From Microbacterium sufflavum (GTDB lineage Bacteria > Actinomycetota > Actinomycetes > Actinomycetales > Microbacteriaceae), in contig NZ_CP078076.1 in NCBI RefSeq assembly GCF_023101165.1, forward strand, positions 806,001-870,000: 64,000 nucleotides of DNA, in the 5' to 3' direction. The position numbers and the translations under genes were made by a program. The notes below the pieces were generated by a model that was not told where the DNA came from, did not search any database, and saw nothing but the letters and a program-made list of their open reading frames with translations. The number at the start of each line of letters is the position of its first letter. Within the stretch, counting starts at the first letter, position 1. This document shows positions 8,133 to 15,822 of the stretch, piece after piece.

Positions 8133-8513
8133 TCAGGGGCGTGGCATCCGCGGCGCGTCCGCGTGGTCGACGAGGGCGATGTCCTCGCGGAGGATCCGCT
8201 GCTGACCCCACTCGCCCAGGGGTTCGAGAGCCGCGCTGAGCGAGGCTCCCGCGTCCGTCAGCGAGTACTCGACGCGCGGCGGAACCTCGGCGAACACCTG
8301 TCGGAGCAGGAGCCCGTCCCGCTCCATCTCCCGGAGATGCTGGGTGAGCATCTTCTCGCTCACGCCCGGGAGTGCGCGGCGCAGCTGGGCGAAGCGCATG
8401 GTGCCGTGCTCCACCAGCTCCCACAGGATCAGGCCCTTCCACTTTCCGCTCACGACATCCAGCGCCGCGTCGATCCCGCAGACGTAGGGCCCGCATCGCA
8501 CCGTCTCCGCCAT
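8133..8513 (-). CDS. HxlR-family (DUF24) winged-helix regulator
   Basis: A 126-residue HxlR protein: CGIDAALDVVSGKWKGLILW (typical N-terminal Cys then GKWK), MRFAQLRRALPGVSEKMLTQ as recognition region, and PRVEYSLTDAG as the wing. Members often sense quinones, aldehydes or oxidants through the N-terminal Cys; here two (residues 7 and 12) are present. GGAGGAGG just upstream fixes the ATG although the frame is open further. It is divergent from a DHA2-type MFS exporter, so it probably represses drug or quinone efflux. A second HxlR/MFS pair at 11.4-13.2 kb has the same arrangement and operator. Confidence 0.9.
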   Translation of the reverse strand: MAETVRCGPYVCGIDAALDVVSGKWKGLILWELVEHGTMRFAQLRRALPGVSEKMLTQHLREMERDGLLLRQVFAEVPPRVEYSLTDAGASLSAALEPLGEWGQQRILREDIALVDHADAPRMPRP

Positions 8514-8523
8514 AATCCTCCTC

Positions 8524-8563
8524 CTTACCAAAAGGTAAGTACCGCAGTAATTAGTGGGTACTT
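8524..8563. promoter_or_regulatory. HxlR operator region, copy 1
   Basis: Two nested dyads lie between the HxlR and MFS genes: CTTACC-AAAA-GGTAAG (8524-8539) and AAGTAC-N15-GTACTT (8537-8563). The same AAGTAC-N15-GTACTT spacing and a TTACC-N4-GG element recur at 12801-12836 beside the other HxlR/MFS pair. The TACT/AGTA core agrees with known DUF24-family sites. Confidence 0.72.
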
Positions 8564-8633
8564 CCCGCAGGAGCGGGAACGGTCTCAGTATGAGGGACGG
8601 GATCCACCCGGAGAAGAGCCGAACGAGGACACG

Positions 8634-10160
8634 ATGAACAACGCACCCCTGATCACCGAGGCGCGGGCGGGCGCGAGGGAGTGGTTCGGTCTCGCCGCGC
8701 TCGCACTGCCGACGCTGCTCCTGGCGCTCGACATCACGGTGCTGCACCTCGGCGTCCCGCACGTGAGCGAGGATCTGCGGCCGTCAGCGGCGCAGCTCCT
8801 GTGGATCATCGACATCTACGGCTTCATGATCGCCGGGTTCCTCGTGACCATGGGCTCCCTCGGCGACCGGATCGGCCGCAGACGACTGCTGCTGATCGGA
8901 GCCGCCGCATTCGGCGCCGCCTCGGCCGCGGCGGCTTTCTCCCTCACGCCCGAGATGCTCATCGCGAGCCGCGCGGTCATGGGCATCGCGGGTGCGACCC
9001 TCATGCCGTCGACCCTCGCCCTCATCAGCACCATGTTCCGCGACGCGCACCAGCGCGGGCTCGCCATCGGCATCTGGGCCACGATGTTCTCGGCCGGGAT
9101 CGCACTCGGCCCGATCGTCGGCGGCGCGCTGCTGGAGCACTTCTGGTGGGGATCGGTGTTCCTGCTGGGGCTCCCCGTCATGGCCCTGCTTCTGATCGTC
9201 GGCCCCCTGCTCCTCCCGGAGTATCGCGACCGGTCCGCCGGCCGCCCCGACCTCGTCAGCGTCGCCCTCGTCGTCGCCGCCATGGTGTCGCTCACGTTCG
9301 GGATCAAGGAGGTCGCGACCCACGGTGTCGGGCTGCTCGCGGCGGCGTCCGCCGTGCTCGGCCTGCTCCTCGGTCTCCTCTTCATCCGCCGACAGAACCG
9401 CCTGGTCGATCCGCTGCTCGACCTGCGCCTGTTCGCGAATCCGCTGGTGCGCACCGGCCTGATCGCCATGCTGATCAGCACGCTCGCGATCGGCGGTATC
9501 TACCTCTTCCTCACGCAGCACCTGCAGCTCGTGGCGAGTCACCCACCGCTCATCACCGGCCTGCTCCTGCTGCCCGGTGCGGCGGCGCTGATCGCGACCT
9601 CGGTGATCGCGCCCATCCTCGCCCGCCGTGTGCCCCGCCTGCTGATCATCGGCATCGCCCTCGCCGCGTCGGCCGCCGGCTTCGTGGTCCTCGCCAGGGC
9701 GGCCGGCCTCGGAGACACGACTCTGGTGCTGGTCGGCTTCGCGCTCGCCTACGCCGGGATCGGCCCCGTGACGGCCCTGGCGACCGACCTGGTCGTCGGC
9801 TCCGCTCCCGTGGAGCGTGCCGGCTCCGCGTCCGCACTGAGCGAGACGAGCACCGAGGTGGGGGTGTCGCTCGGCATCGCCGTGATGGGCAGCGTCGGGA
9901 TCGCGATCTACCGCGCGGGGATCCCGGACGGCTCGCCGGCCGACGGCACGGTCGAGGCCCATGAGAGCGCGGCCGAGACGCTCGCGGTGGCGATGACGAC
10001 GGCCGACGACCTCCCCGCCGTGCAGGGCGACGCGCTCCGCTCGTTCGCGACGGAGGCGTTCGCGGCAGGGTTCGAAGCGGCAGCTTGGCTGGGAGCGGTT
10101 CTGCTGGCGGTGGCGAGCGCGACTGCGATCGTGACCCTCCGCCGCGCAGCCCGGGGATGA
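8634..10160 (+). CDS. MFS drug exporter, DHA2 (14-TM) type
   Basis: A 508-residue proton antiporter with about 14 hydrophobic helices. It shows LDITVLHLGVPHVSEDL in TM1 (the D-x-T-x-x-x-x-A/G-x-P type motif of EmrB/QacA proteins), WIIDIYGFMIAG in TM2, GSLGDRIGRRRLLL as motif A, and a motif C-like GIALGPIVGG. Such pumps export lipophilic drugs or dyes. ACGAGGACACG precedes the ATG. It is divergent from its probable HxlR repressor. The closely similar module at 11.4 kb suggests different inducers or substrates. Confidence 0.9.
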   Translation: MNNAPLITEARAGAREWFGLAALALPTLLLALDITVLHLGVPHVSEDLRPSAAQLLWIIDIYGFMIAGFLVTMGSLGDRIGRRRLLLIGAAAFGAASAAAAFSLTPEMLIASRAVMGIAGATLMPSTLALISTMFRDAHQRGLAIGIWATMFSAGIALGPIVGGALLEHFWWGSVFLLGLPVMALLLIVGPLLLPEYRDRSAGRPDLVSVALVVAAMVSLTFGIKEVATHGVGLLAAASAVLGLLLGLLFIRRQNRLVDPLLDLRLFANPLVRTGLIAMLISTLAIGGIYLFLTQHLQLVASHPPLITGLLLLPGAAALIATSVIAPILARRVPRLLIIGIALAASAAGFVVLARAAGLGDTTLVLVGFALAYAGIGPVTALATDLVVGSAPVERAGSASALSETSTEVGVSLGIAVMGSVGIAIYRAGIPDGSPADGTVEAHESAAETLAVAMTTADDLPAVQGDALRSFATEAFAAGFEAAAWLGAVLLAVASATAIVTLRRAARG

Positions 10161-10185
10161 GTGCGGCGAGCCCGAAGATCCGGCG

Positions 10186-10752
10186 TCAGACCCGCAGCGG
10201 AGTCAGCGCGGGCGCCGCGTCGGCGAGGGTCGGGAACCCGGCATTCACCAGGACCACGAGCGCGACCACGGCGGCGACGAGCAGCAGGAACAGGAACACG
10301 AAGATGAGGCCGGCGAGCACGCGGTAGCTGCCGCCCTCCGGCACCTCCGGAGCGAGCGACGGCTGCGACCAGTCGTCGGCCGCCGCAGCGGGCGGCTCCC
10401 CCTCGAGGATCGCGGGCGTCGGGCGCTCGCGCTCCGAGCGGCGCGTGGGCGGCGGAGGCGGCGGCAGCACGGCGTTCGCGGGCGGGATGTCGGCGGGCGG
10501 CGGGTCGAGCAGGCCGTCCGGGATCGGGGTCTCCGGCGGGGCCGGGGGGATCACGTCGTCGGCCGGGCGGATCGCCGCGGACTCCGTCGGGACGGCCGCA
10601 CCGGCGGCACCCGGGTCATCCGGGGCCACCGGCTCATCCGAGGCCGCGGGCTCATGAGGCAGCAGGGGCTCGGGCGTCACCGGGCCGTCCGGGGCCACAG
10701 GTCCACCCGGGGTTCCGGGCTCCTCCGGGGTCCGCCCGTCGCCGTCGCTCAT
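10186..10752 (-). CDS. Proline-rich single-pass membrane protein
   Basis: A 188-residue hypothetical protein. Residues 1-140 are Pro/Glu/Asp/Ala-rich, with repeated short phrases of the EPVAPDDP type, and predicted disordered. One strong transmembrane helix follows near the C-terminus (VLAGLIFVFLFLLLVAAVVA). This puts the long tail in the cytoplasm or outside, depending on topology. The ATG begins one base after the stop of dcd, so translation is probably coupled. No family is recognised; similar proline-rich anchors are common in actinobacteria. Function is unknown and the link to nucleotide metabolism may be only transcriptional. Confidence 0.65.
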   Translation of the reverse strand: MSDGDGRTPEEPGTPGGPVAPDGPVTPEPLLPHEPAASDEPVAPDDPGAAGAAVPTESAAIRPADDVIPPAPPETPIPDGLLDPPPADIPPANAVLPPPPPPTRRSERERPTPAILEGEPPAAAADDWSQPSLAPEVPEGGSYRVLAGLIFVFLFLLLVAAVVALVVLVNAGFPTLADAAPALTPLRV

Positions 10753-10753
10753 G

Positions 10754-11359
10754 TCAGCCTCCGATCGCTCCCACATCGGTCACGCCCACGTCGGTGCGGT
10801 GGAAGTTCTGGAACGACCGCGACGCGGTGGGCCCGCGCTGCCCCTGGTACCGGTTGCCGTAGGGGCCGGAGCCGTAGGGGTTCTCGGCGGGCGAGGTGAG
10901 CCGGAAGAAGCACAGCTGCCCGATCTTCATCCCCGGCCACAGCTTGATCGGCAGGGTCGCGACGTTCGCCAGCTCCAGCGTCACATGACCCGTGAACCCG
11001 GGGTCGATGAACCCGGCCGTGGAGTGCGTGATCAGGCCGAGGCGCCCGAGCGAGGACTTGCCCTCGAGACGCGCGGCGATGTCGTCCGGCAGCGTCACCT
11101 GCTCGAACGTCGCCCCGAGCGCGAACTCGCCGGGGTGGAGGATGAACGGCTCGTCCGGATCGACCTCGATGAGCCGGGTGAGCTCGGGCTGATCCACCGA
11201 CGGGTCGATGAACGGGTACTTGTGGTTGTCGAAGAGGCGGAAGTAGCGGTCCAGGCGCACGTCGATGCTGGACGGCTGGATCATCTCCGGCTCGTGCGGA
11301 GCCAGGCCGACACGGCCCGACGCGAGTTCTGCCCTGATGTCGCGATCGCTGAGAAGCAC
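10754..11359 (-). CDS. dcd: dCTP deaminase, probably bifunctional dCTP deaminase/dUTPase
   Basis: A 201-residue enzyme that converts dCTP to dUTP, and in the actinobacterial type directly to dUMP. The sequence shows [16 protein letters not shown], the nucleotide-binding [20 protein letters not shown] and [10 protein letters not shown] with the catalytic Glu, then a C-terminal P-loop-like lid ([19 protein letters not shown]). Length fits the family at about 190-200 residues. A TAGGCT -10 lies six bases before the GTG start, so the mRNA looks leaderless. A proline-rich membrane protein follows one base later. The bifunctional nature is inferred from close motif agreement with mycobacterial Dcd and is not certain. 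Confidence 0.95.
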   Translation of the reverse strand: MLLSDRDIRAELASGRVGLAPHEPEMIQPSSIDVRLDRYFRLFDNHKYPFIDPSVDQPELTRLIEVDPDEPFILHPGEFALGATFEQVTLPDDIAARLEGKSSLGRLGLITHSTAGFIDPGFTGHVTLELANVATLPIKLWPGMKIGQLCFFRLTSPAENPYGSGPYGNRYQGQRGPTASRSFQNFHRTDVGVTDVGAIGG

Positions 11360-11414
11360 GGCCTCAGCCTAGTCACCGCACGGGTCGCGCCTCACGCGAC
11401 CTGCGGCATCCGCG

Positions 11415-12767
11415 TCACAGGGCCGGGGCGCTGCGACGCGAGAGCAGCGGGAGCAGCGCGGCCGCCGTCACGGTCACCGCCGCCGCGACCACCGCCACCG
11501 GGAAGCCGTCCGTCACGAGCACGGCCGCGATCGTGCCGAACACCGCGATGCCGAGTCCGCCGCCCAGGGCGAAGCCCACCTCCTGCACCGCCCCGACCTG
11601 TCCCGCCTGATCCTCGGTCGTCACCTCGAACAGCGTCGCGGCGGCGAGGGTCCCCGCGATGCCGAACCCGAGCCCGACCAGCACGAGGGGCAGCGCCACG
11701 ATGCCGGGGTCGAACGCGAGCCACACGAGCCCGAACGCCTGCAGCAGCAGCACCAGCACGGTGAGTGCGTTCGCCGACAGCCAGCGCAGCGCGAGCGGCG
11801 CCAGCACCCCGCCGATCGCGATCGCCGCGGCCTGCGGCAGCAGCGCGATGCCCGCCTCGGCGGCACTCTGTCCGCGCGCATCCTGCAGGTGCAGGCTCAC
11901 CAGGAGCACCGACGCCGACGACGCCCCGCTGCTGACGATGATGCGCACGATCGCCGGACTGAATCCCGGCACCCGGAACAGCGCCAGGTCGAGCAGCGGG
12001 AGGGGCAGCCGACGCTGCCGCCGCACGAAGAACACGAGGCTGGCTACCGACACGACCGCGGCCACCGCGGCCGACACGGGAGCGGCCAGCACCTCGTGCA
12101 GCGCGAAAACGAGGGCGCCGAGCGCGACGATCGACGACAGGATGCTCGGCACGTCCCACGACGGCGGCTGCGTGCTGCGCGAGTCCGGCACGAGCCACAG
12201 GGCGAGCAGGGCGGCGGCCACCGCGAGCGGCACACTGCCCAGCAGCAACCATCGCCAGCCGGGCCCCTCCGCGAGGAGCCCGCCGAGCACGGGTCCGAGG
12301 GCGCTGCCCGTGCCGAAGGTGGCGGTCCAGAGCCCGTACGCGAGCACGCGCTCCCTCGCCTGGAAGGTCGCACCGATCGTGGCCACCACACCCGCGACCA
12401 CGAAGGCCTCCGCAACGCCGAGCAGAGCCCGGATCACGATGAGCAGCAGGCCGCTGGTGGCGACGCCGCCGATGCCGTTGAGCACCGCGAAGCCGACGAG
12501 CCCGATCACGACGATGGTCTTGCGCCCGAACGCGTCGCCGATCCGCGCCGCCAGGATCAGCGTCGCCGCGAGCGACAGCGCGTAGACGTCGACGAGCCAG
12601 AGACCCTCGGTGTCGGTCAGCGCGAGGTCGTCGCGGATCGCGGGCAGCGCCGTGGACACGCTGCTGATCGCCAGAGCGCCGATGAGCACGCCGAGTAGGA
12701 GCGGCACCATCGCCATCCAGAGCCGGAGAGAGGAGCGGACGGGGACGACGACGGGGCTGGTGGTCAC
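11415..12767 (-). CDS. MFS drug exporter, DHA2-like (second HxlR/MFS module)
   Basis: A 450-residue multidrug-type MFS protein with roughly 12-14 helices: AISSVSTALPAIRDDLALTD in TM1, WLVDVYALSLAATLI in TM2, ARIGDAFGRKTIVV as motif A, and GSALGPVLGG as motif C. The frame is open to 12821, but the GTG used here has CAGACT six bases upstream (leaderless pattern), and a longer start would run through the operator. It is divergent from an HxlR regulator that probably represses it. Motifs parallel the exporter at 8.6 kb, but the sequences are only moderately alike, so this is not a recent duplication. Confidence 0.86.
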   Translation of the reverse strand: MTTSPVVVPVRSSLRLWMAMVPLLLGVLIGALAISSVSTALPAIRDDLALTDTEGLWLVDVYALSLAATLILAARIGDAFGRKTIVVIGLVGFAVLNGIGGVATSGLLLIVIRALLGVAEAFVVAGVVATIGATFQARERVLAYGLWTATFGTGSALGPVLGGLLAEGPGWRWLLLGSVPLAVAAALLALWLVPDSRSTQPPSWDVPSILSSIVALGALVFALHEVLAAPVSAAVAAVVSVASLVFFVRRQRRLPLPLLDLALFRVPGFSPAIVRIIVSSGASSASVLLVSLHLQDARGQSAAEAGIALLPQAAAIAIGGVLAPLALRWLSANALTVLVLLLQAFGLVWLAFDPGIVALPLVLVGLGFGIAGTLAAATLFEVTTEDQAGQVGAVQEVGFALGGGLGIAVFGTIAAVLVTDGFPVAVVAAAVTVTAAALLPLLSRRSAPAL

Positions 12768-12800
12768 GGACTCAGTCTGTAAAGTACAGGCAAGGGCCAC

Positions 12801-12841
12801 AAGTACCGACATTGTCGTCACGTACTTACCGTTTGGATACT
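12801..12841. promoter_or_regulatory. HxlR operator region, copy 2, with promoter
   Basis: AAGTAC (12801) and GTACTT (ending 12827) form a dyad with a 15-base spacer, the same geometry as at 8537-8563. It continues into TTACC-GTTT-GGATA. A TTGTCG / N18 / GATACT promoter for the HxlR gene overlaps it (12812-12841), consistent with autorepression. Confidence 0.72.
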
Positions 12842-12853
12842 GTGGAGGGCGCG

Positions 12854-13231
12854 ATGCGCGAGAAGACGGCCAGGATCGTCCGCGAGTGGACCGAGACCTG
12901 CGACGCGGAGGTTTCGATCGCCGTGCTCGGCGGCGCGTGGAAGCCGAGCATCCTGTCGCTGCTCGCCGAGCACGGCGTGCTGCGCTTCGGTGAGCTCGGG
13001 CGCCTGCTGCAGGACCCCACGTCGCGCGTGCTCACCCGGCAGCTGCGCGAGCTGGAGGCGGACGGCCTGATCACCCGCACGGTCTACCGCGAGGTCCCGC
13101 CCAAGGTGGAGTACCGGCTGAGCGAGCTGGGCACGACCGCGACCCCGCTCGTCGACGCGCTCACGCGGTGGGGCACGATGTACGCGGGGCAGCAGCGCGA
13201 CACCCCCGCGACGGCGGACGCCACGGCCTGA
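12854..13231 (+). CDS. HxlR-family (DUF24) winged-helix regulator
   Basis: A 125-residue regulator: CDAEVSIAVLGGAWKPSIL (single N-terminal Cys followed by GAWKP), LRFGELGRLLQDPTSRVLTR as recognition region, and PPKVEYRLSELG as wing. The ATG is preferred because TGGAGGG lies just upstream; a TTG start 42 bases earlier would place coding sequence over the operator. It is divergent from a DHA2-like exporter and probably represses it in response to electrophiles or drugs. Related in architecture to the HxlR gene at 8.1 kb. tRNA-Gly lies 72 bases downstream. Confidence 0.9.
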   Translation: MREKTARIVREWTETCDAEVSIAVLGGAWKPSILSLLAEHGVLRFGELGRLLQDPTSRVLTRQLRELEADGLITRTVYREVPPKVEYRLSELGTTATPLVDALTRWGTMYAGQQRDTPATADATA

Positions 13232-13303
13232 CGCCGCGGTTCACGCTTTGGCCATCGCCCCGGAGACGGGTAGGCTTGCCCTCACCTGCTCTCGGGCGGG
13301 TTC

Positions 13304-13377
13304 GGGGCTGTAGTTCAATGGTAGAACTTCTGCTTCCCAAGCAGACAGCGCGGGTTCGATTCCCGTCAGCCCCTCCA
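13304..13377 (+). tRNA. tRNA-Gly (anticodon CCC)
   Basis: A complete cloverleaf. The acceptor GGGGCTG pairs with CAGCCCC, discriminator T, and 3' CCA is encoded. The anticodon stem CTGC/GCAG encloses loop TTCCCAA with anticodon CCC, reading GGG. The T-arm CGGGTTCGATTCCCG is canonical. The 3' half doubles as the left attachment site of an integrated island, whose arrival kept the tRNA intact. Confidence 0.97.
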
Positions 13378-13379
13378 TC
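13332..13379 (+). repeat. attL: left 48-bp direct repeat of the tRNA-Gly island
   Basis: Runs from the anticodon loop of tRNA-Gly to two bases past the CCA and is identical over 48 bases to 15823-15870. The bases on both sides differ, so this is the exact repeat boundary. Integration into a tRNA 3' half is typical of tyrosine-recombinase elements. Confidence 0.93.
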
Positions 13380-13506
13380 GGAGAAAACGCCTGTTCATCG
13401 GTAAAATATGGGCACTCAGTGGTCGGCGGTGCAAGGGCAAGCCTTCAGCCAGCATCTTGTTCGTCGGCCATGAATGCGGTGGAGTAGGCATCGGTCGCCC
13501 GGGTTG

Positions 13507-13530
13507 CTCTTTCGGTATCTCTTTCGGTAT
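13507..13530 (+). repeat. Tandem 12-bp repeat before the island operon
   Basis: CTCTTTCGGTAT occurs twice head to tail and ends ten bases before the first island ATG. Its position fits an operator for the Xre-like protein encoded downstream, but this is inferred only from placement. Confidence 0.6.
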
Positions 13531-13540
13531 CCTGGCGGAG

Positions 13541-14353
13541 ATGAGCACTACACCGCCGTACCCAAACGCTCCGATCGCCTTAGCAATTGTGGAAATCCGC
13601 GGCCCAGAGTCTCCACCACTTACGCGCGCCGATATCCTCTCGCTAAAGAAGGCCGTCCAGCCGAGGCTACCCCTCTTCGCGACCGAGCGAGCTGGCACCC
13701 TGTCGATGGAGATCGGGCCCGCTGGCGTTCGACAAGTCAACTCAGGGGAAGAGGAACTCGTTAAGTTCCTGACTCGCAGTAGGCGAACTTCTGCAACCTT
13801 CACATCTACATCCACCATTATCGAAACGACCGATTACAAAGGGTGGAGCGACTTCAAGAACGTGGTCGGGCTCGCCCTGACGGCGCGCCAGGACATTGCT
13901 CCTATGGATGGGCTTGTACGATTGGGGATTCGCATCATTGATGAAATCCGCGTTCCCGTAGATACCCGCGACGGATGGTCCGATTGGCTCGCTCCGGCAC
14001 TCCTTGCGCCGTCGGTCCAGTCGGCGGGGCGGAAATTAGTTCTCAAGCAGCAGCAATCTGTCGTTCAATACGCCGGCCTCGATCACGGCGAGACCGTCAC
14101 AGTGCGCTACGGCGCAATGGACGGACCGCCCGCAGTCACGAGTGCGCCGAACCTAGTCCGCCCAAACGTTCCTAACCCGGGGCCGTTCTTCTTGATCGAT
14201 ACGGACGCCGCCTGGGAGATCACGGATGGAGAGGAAATGCCTCCACTCAATCCCGCGGACGTAGTACACCTCTCGGATAAGCTACACGCGCCGATGAAGG
14301 AGATCTTCGAGAGCTTCATCACCGATCGACTAAGGGAGGAAGTCTTCGCATGA
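13541..14353 (+). CDS. TIGR04255-family-like protein (island gene 1)
   Basis: A 270-residue protein of unknown function. The N-terminus (PNAPIALAIVEIRGPESPPL) and C-terminus (LHAPMKEIFESFITDRLREE) fit the pattern of TIGR04255, a sporadically distributed family seen in scattered bacteria. The middle has alternating beta strands (ATFTSTSTIIETTDYKGWSD, RLGIRIIDEIRVPV), suggesting two similar beta-rich halves. No catalytic motif, signal peptide or membrane segment is seen. The ATG is chosen because the open frame upstream does not look coding and GGCGGAG abuts it. It is first in a three-gene overlapping operon inside the tRNA island. A role in defence or stress is only suggested by the mobile context. 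Confidence 0.7.
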   Translation: MSTTPPYPNAPIALAIVEIRGPESPPLTRADILSLKKAVQPRLPLFATERAGTLSMEIGPAGVRQVNSGEEELVKFLTRSRRTSATFTSTSTIIETTDYKGWSDFKNVVGLALTARQDIAPMDGLVRLGIRIIDEIRVPVDTRDGWSDWLAPALLAPSVQSAGRKLVLKQQQSVVQYAGLDHGETVTVRYGAMDGPPAVTSAPNLVRPNVPNPGPFFLIDTDAAWEITDGEEMPPLNPADVVHLSDKLHAPMKEIFESFITDRLREEVFA

Positions 14354-14988
14354 CGGACCTAATGGTGCCCGGAACCGGCCAGCGAGACGTCTTTGCGGAG
14401 CTGCCTCAAACGCGTCGGTCTGCATTCTTCGTGGACAGAACGGACGTGCTCCATCGGCAAGTTCGAGACCTCCATGAGAACTCGGCGTCGCTCCGGCGAG
14501 GGGCACTGATGGACGACCTTGAGGCCCGCCAGCAGGAGGCGGCTGCCCGTGATGGTGGGGAGCTGTTAGCAGACCTTGGCAATTCGGGATTAGCTTGGCG
14601 CGATGTGGCCAGGCTCGCCGGCGTTACGGTTCCGGCAGTTCAGAAATGGCGGCGAGGCGAGGGAATGAGCGGGGCGCGTCGACTTGCTCTTGCTCGGATC
14701 GTGGCCCTGCTCAATATTCTGGGAGAGCATTTCATTAGCGACCCGGCGTCATGGCTGGAGATGCCCGTCAAAGAGGGAGTCGCTGTTTCCAGGCTCGAAC
14801 TCCTCATCCAGGGCCGGTTCGACCTCGTACTGCTCCTGATAGCCGACGGCACCGCGCCTGCCGTCGAGATTGACCGAGTGCTGGACGAATACGACCCGGA
14901 CTGGCGCTCGTCTTTGGTAGACGACCAGTTTGAGAGCTTCCTAGCCAGTGACGGGGTCGTCTCGATCCGAGTCGCGCCGCAAGCGTGA
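14350..14988 (+). CDS. Xre/MbcA/ParS-like HTH protein (island gene 2)
   Basis: A 212-residue protein. Residues 75-110 form an HTH (GLAWRDVARLAGVTVPAVQK with WRRGEGMSG). The segment from about residue 110 (RLALARIVALLNIL, then WLEMPVKEGVAVSRLELLIQ, then GRFDLVLLLIADG) resembles the C-terminal partner-binding domain of Xre/MbcA/ParS antitoxins, with its conserved Trp and Gly. Such antitoxins usually pair with RES-domain ADP-ribosyl or NADase toxins; no obvious RES motif is present in the neighbours. The ATG overlaps the previous stop by four bases (ATGA), with GGGAGGAAG upstream. Likely the DNA-binding, partner-binding component of the island system; the toxin assignment is open. Confidence 0.7.
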   Translation: MTDLMVPGTGQRDVFAELPQTRRSAFFVDRTDVLHRQVRDLHENSASLRRGALMDDLEARQQEAAARDGGELLADLGNSGLAWRDVARLAGVTVPAVQKWRRGEGMSGARRLALARIVALLNILGEHFISDPASWLEMPVKEGVAVSRLELLIQGRFDLVLLLIADGTAPAVEIDRVLDEYDPDWRSSLVDDQFESFLASDGVVSIRVAPQA

Positions 14989-15668
14989 CCGCGACCGACC
15001 TGGAAACGCCGGGGTCCCCGGAGGACCTCTACTTGGCGCGCGGCCACGAAGCCGACGAAGTGCGCGACAGGCCCGTCTTCACTGGTGACCTGATTGGCCT
15101 CGGGGACTCGGGCACCGTTTGCGTCTTACAGCACCCATGCGCGTTCCGAAACGGGAGCAGGCTGGCGAATCGGATCCTTGTCGCGGATATCGCAGAGACG
15201 AATGACGTCCCTCAAGATTGGTCGACGGGCCATTTCAAGGCCATGTTTCTGCCCGAAGCAGGCGGACCAGGAACGCAAGCAGCGAAAGTCAAGTTCCAAG
15301 AAATTCGGATTCTGAGCCCACAGCAACTTTCAGACGGCGTTCGGAAGGCTGTCTTGTCAGCCTATGGAGTGAACCTGCTACTCCAGCGATGGATCTTCCA
15401 TAATGCGCGGATGGTCGTACCCACCTCACGTCTTGAGACGTCCACAGCTGGACCGTTTGACGAGGCGGACCTCGTAGGGGATTCCGTCCCTGAGTTGATG
15501 GAGAAGGGCCTATCCACTTCCGGCGCGCTGGCATGGGTTGAGTCATGGCTCAGCGACCCGCACGGCGGAACCGGCCAGTCCCGCAGAGAAGCGCTTACAT
15601 CTCGGCAGTCAGCTGGTTCCGTCCGGGCGGAGCTGCGTAGGGCGATCGCCGCACTCGACCGCAGTTAG
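14985..15668 (+). CDS. Unknown protein, island gene 3
   Basis: A 227-residue protein not recognised. It begins with a beta-rich section (RPVFTGDLIGLGDSGTVCVL) leading into QHPCAFRNG, a short motif with Cys and His that could be a metal or catalytic site. It continues with a central helical hydrophobic stretch (GVRKAVLSAYGVNLLLQRW) and ends with a basic, Ser/Arg-rich helix (SRREALTSRQSAGSVRAELR). There is no signal peptide or clear transmembrane helix. The GTG start overlaps the stop of gene 2 (GTGA), so production is coupled to the Xre-like protein. By position it is the candidate toxin or effector, but nothing in the residues proves it. Confidence 0.6.
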   Translation: MTATDLETPGSPEDLYLARGHEADEVRDRPVFTGDLIGLGDSGTVCVLQHPCAFRNGSRLANRILVADIAETNDVPQDWSTGHFKAMFLPEAGGPGTQAAKVKFQEIRILSPQQLSDGVRKAVLSAYGVNLLLQRWIFHNARMVVPTSRLETSTAGPFDEADLVGDSVPELMEKGLSTSGALAWVESWLSDPHGGTGQSRREALTSRQSAGSVRAELRRAIAALDRS

Positions 15669-15735
15669 CTACGTCTACGCACGCAAGGATCCCGTTAGCG
15701 TGTCAGTACTAGAGCGACTCAACGTGCTATCAACG

Positions 15736-15752
15736 ATGACTCGATGAGTCAT
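15736..15752. promoter_or_regulatory. Inverted repeat near the right end of the island
   Basis: ATGACTC-GAT-GAGTCAT is a perfect 7-bp-arm palindrome between island gene 3 and attR. It could be a recombinase or directionality-factor arm site, or a weak hairpin at the operon end. There is no T-run. Confidence 0.4.
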
Positions 15753-15822
15753 AGACGTGGACTCGCCCGGACTCCGCTGCGGTAACTGACGGCACCTGGT
15801 CATTCACAGGGCGATCTGCACA

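Noticed and set aside
12768-12821. Upstream start (12821) of the second MFS gene
   Set aside because: It would place coding sequence across the HxlR operator; the GTG at 12767 has a -10 six bases upstream.
13378-15822. An integrase or integrase remnant in the island
   Set aside because: No tyrosine- or serine-recombinase motif is visible in any frame; all space is taken by the three genes and short flanks.
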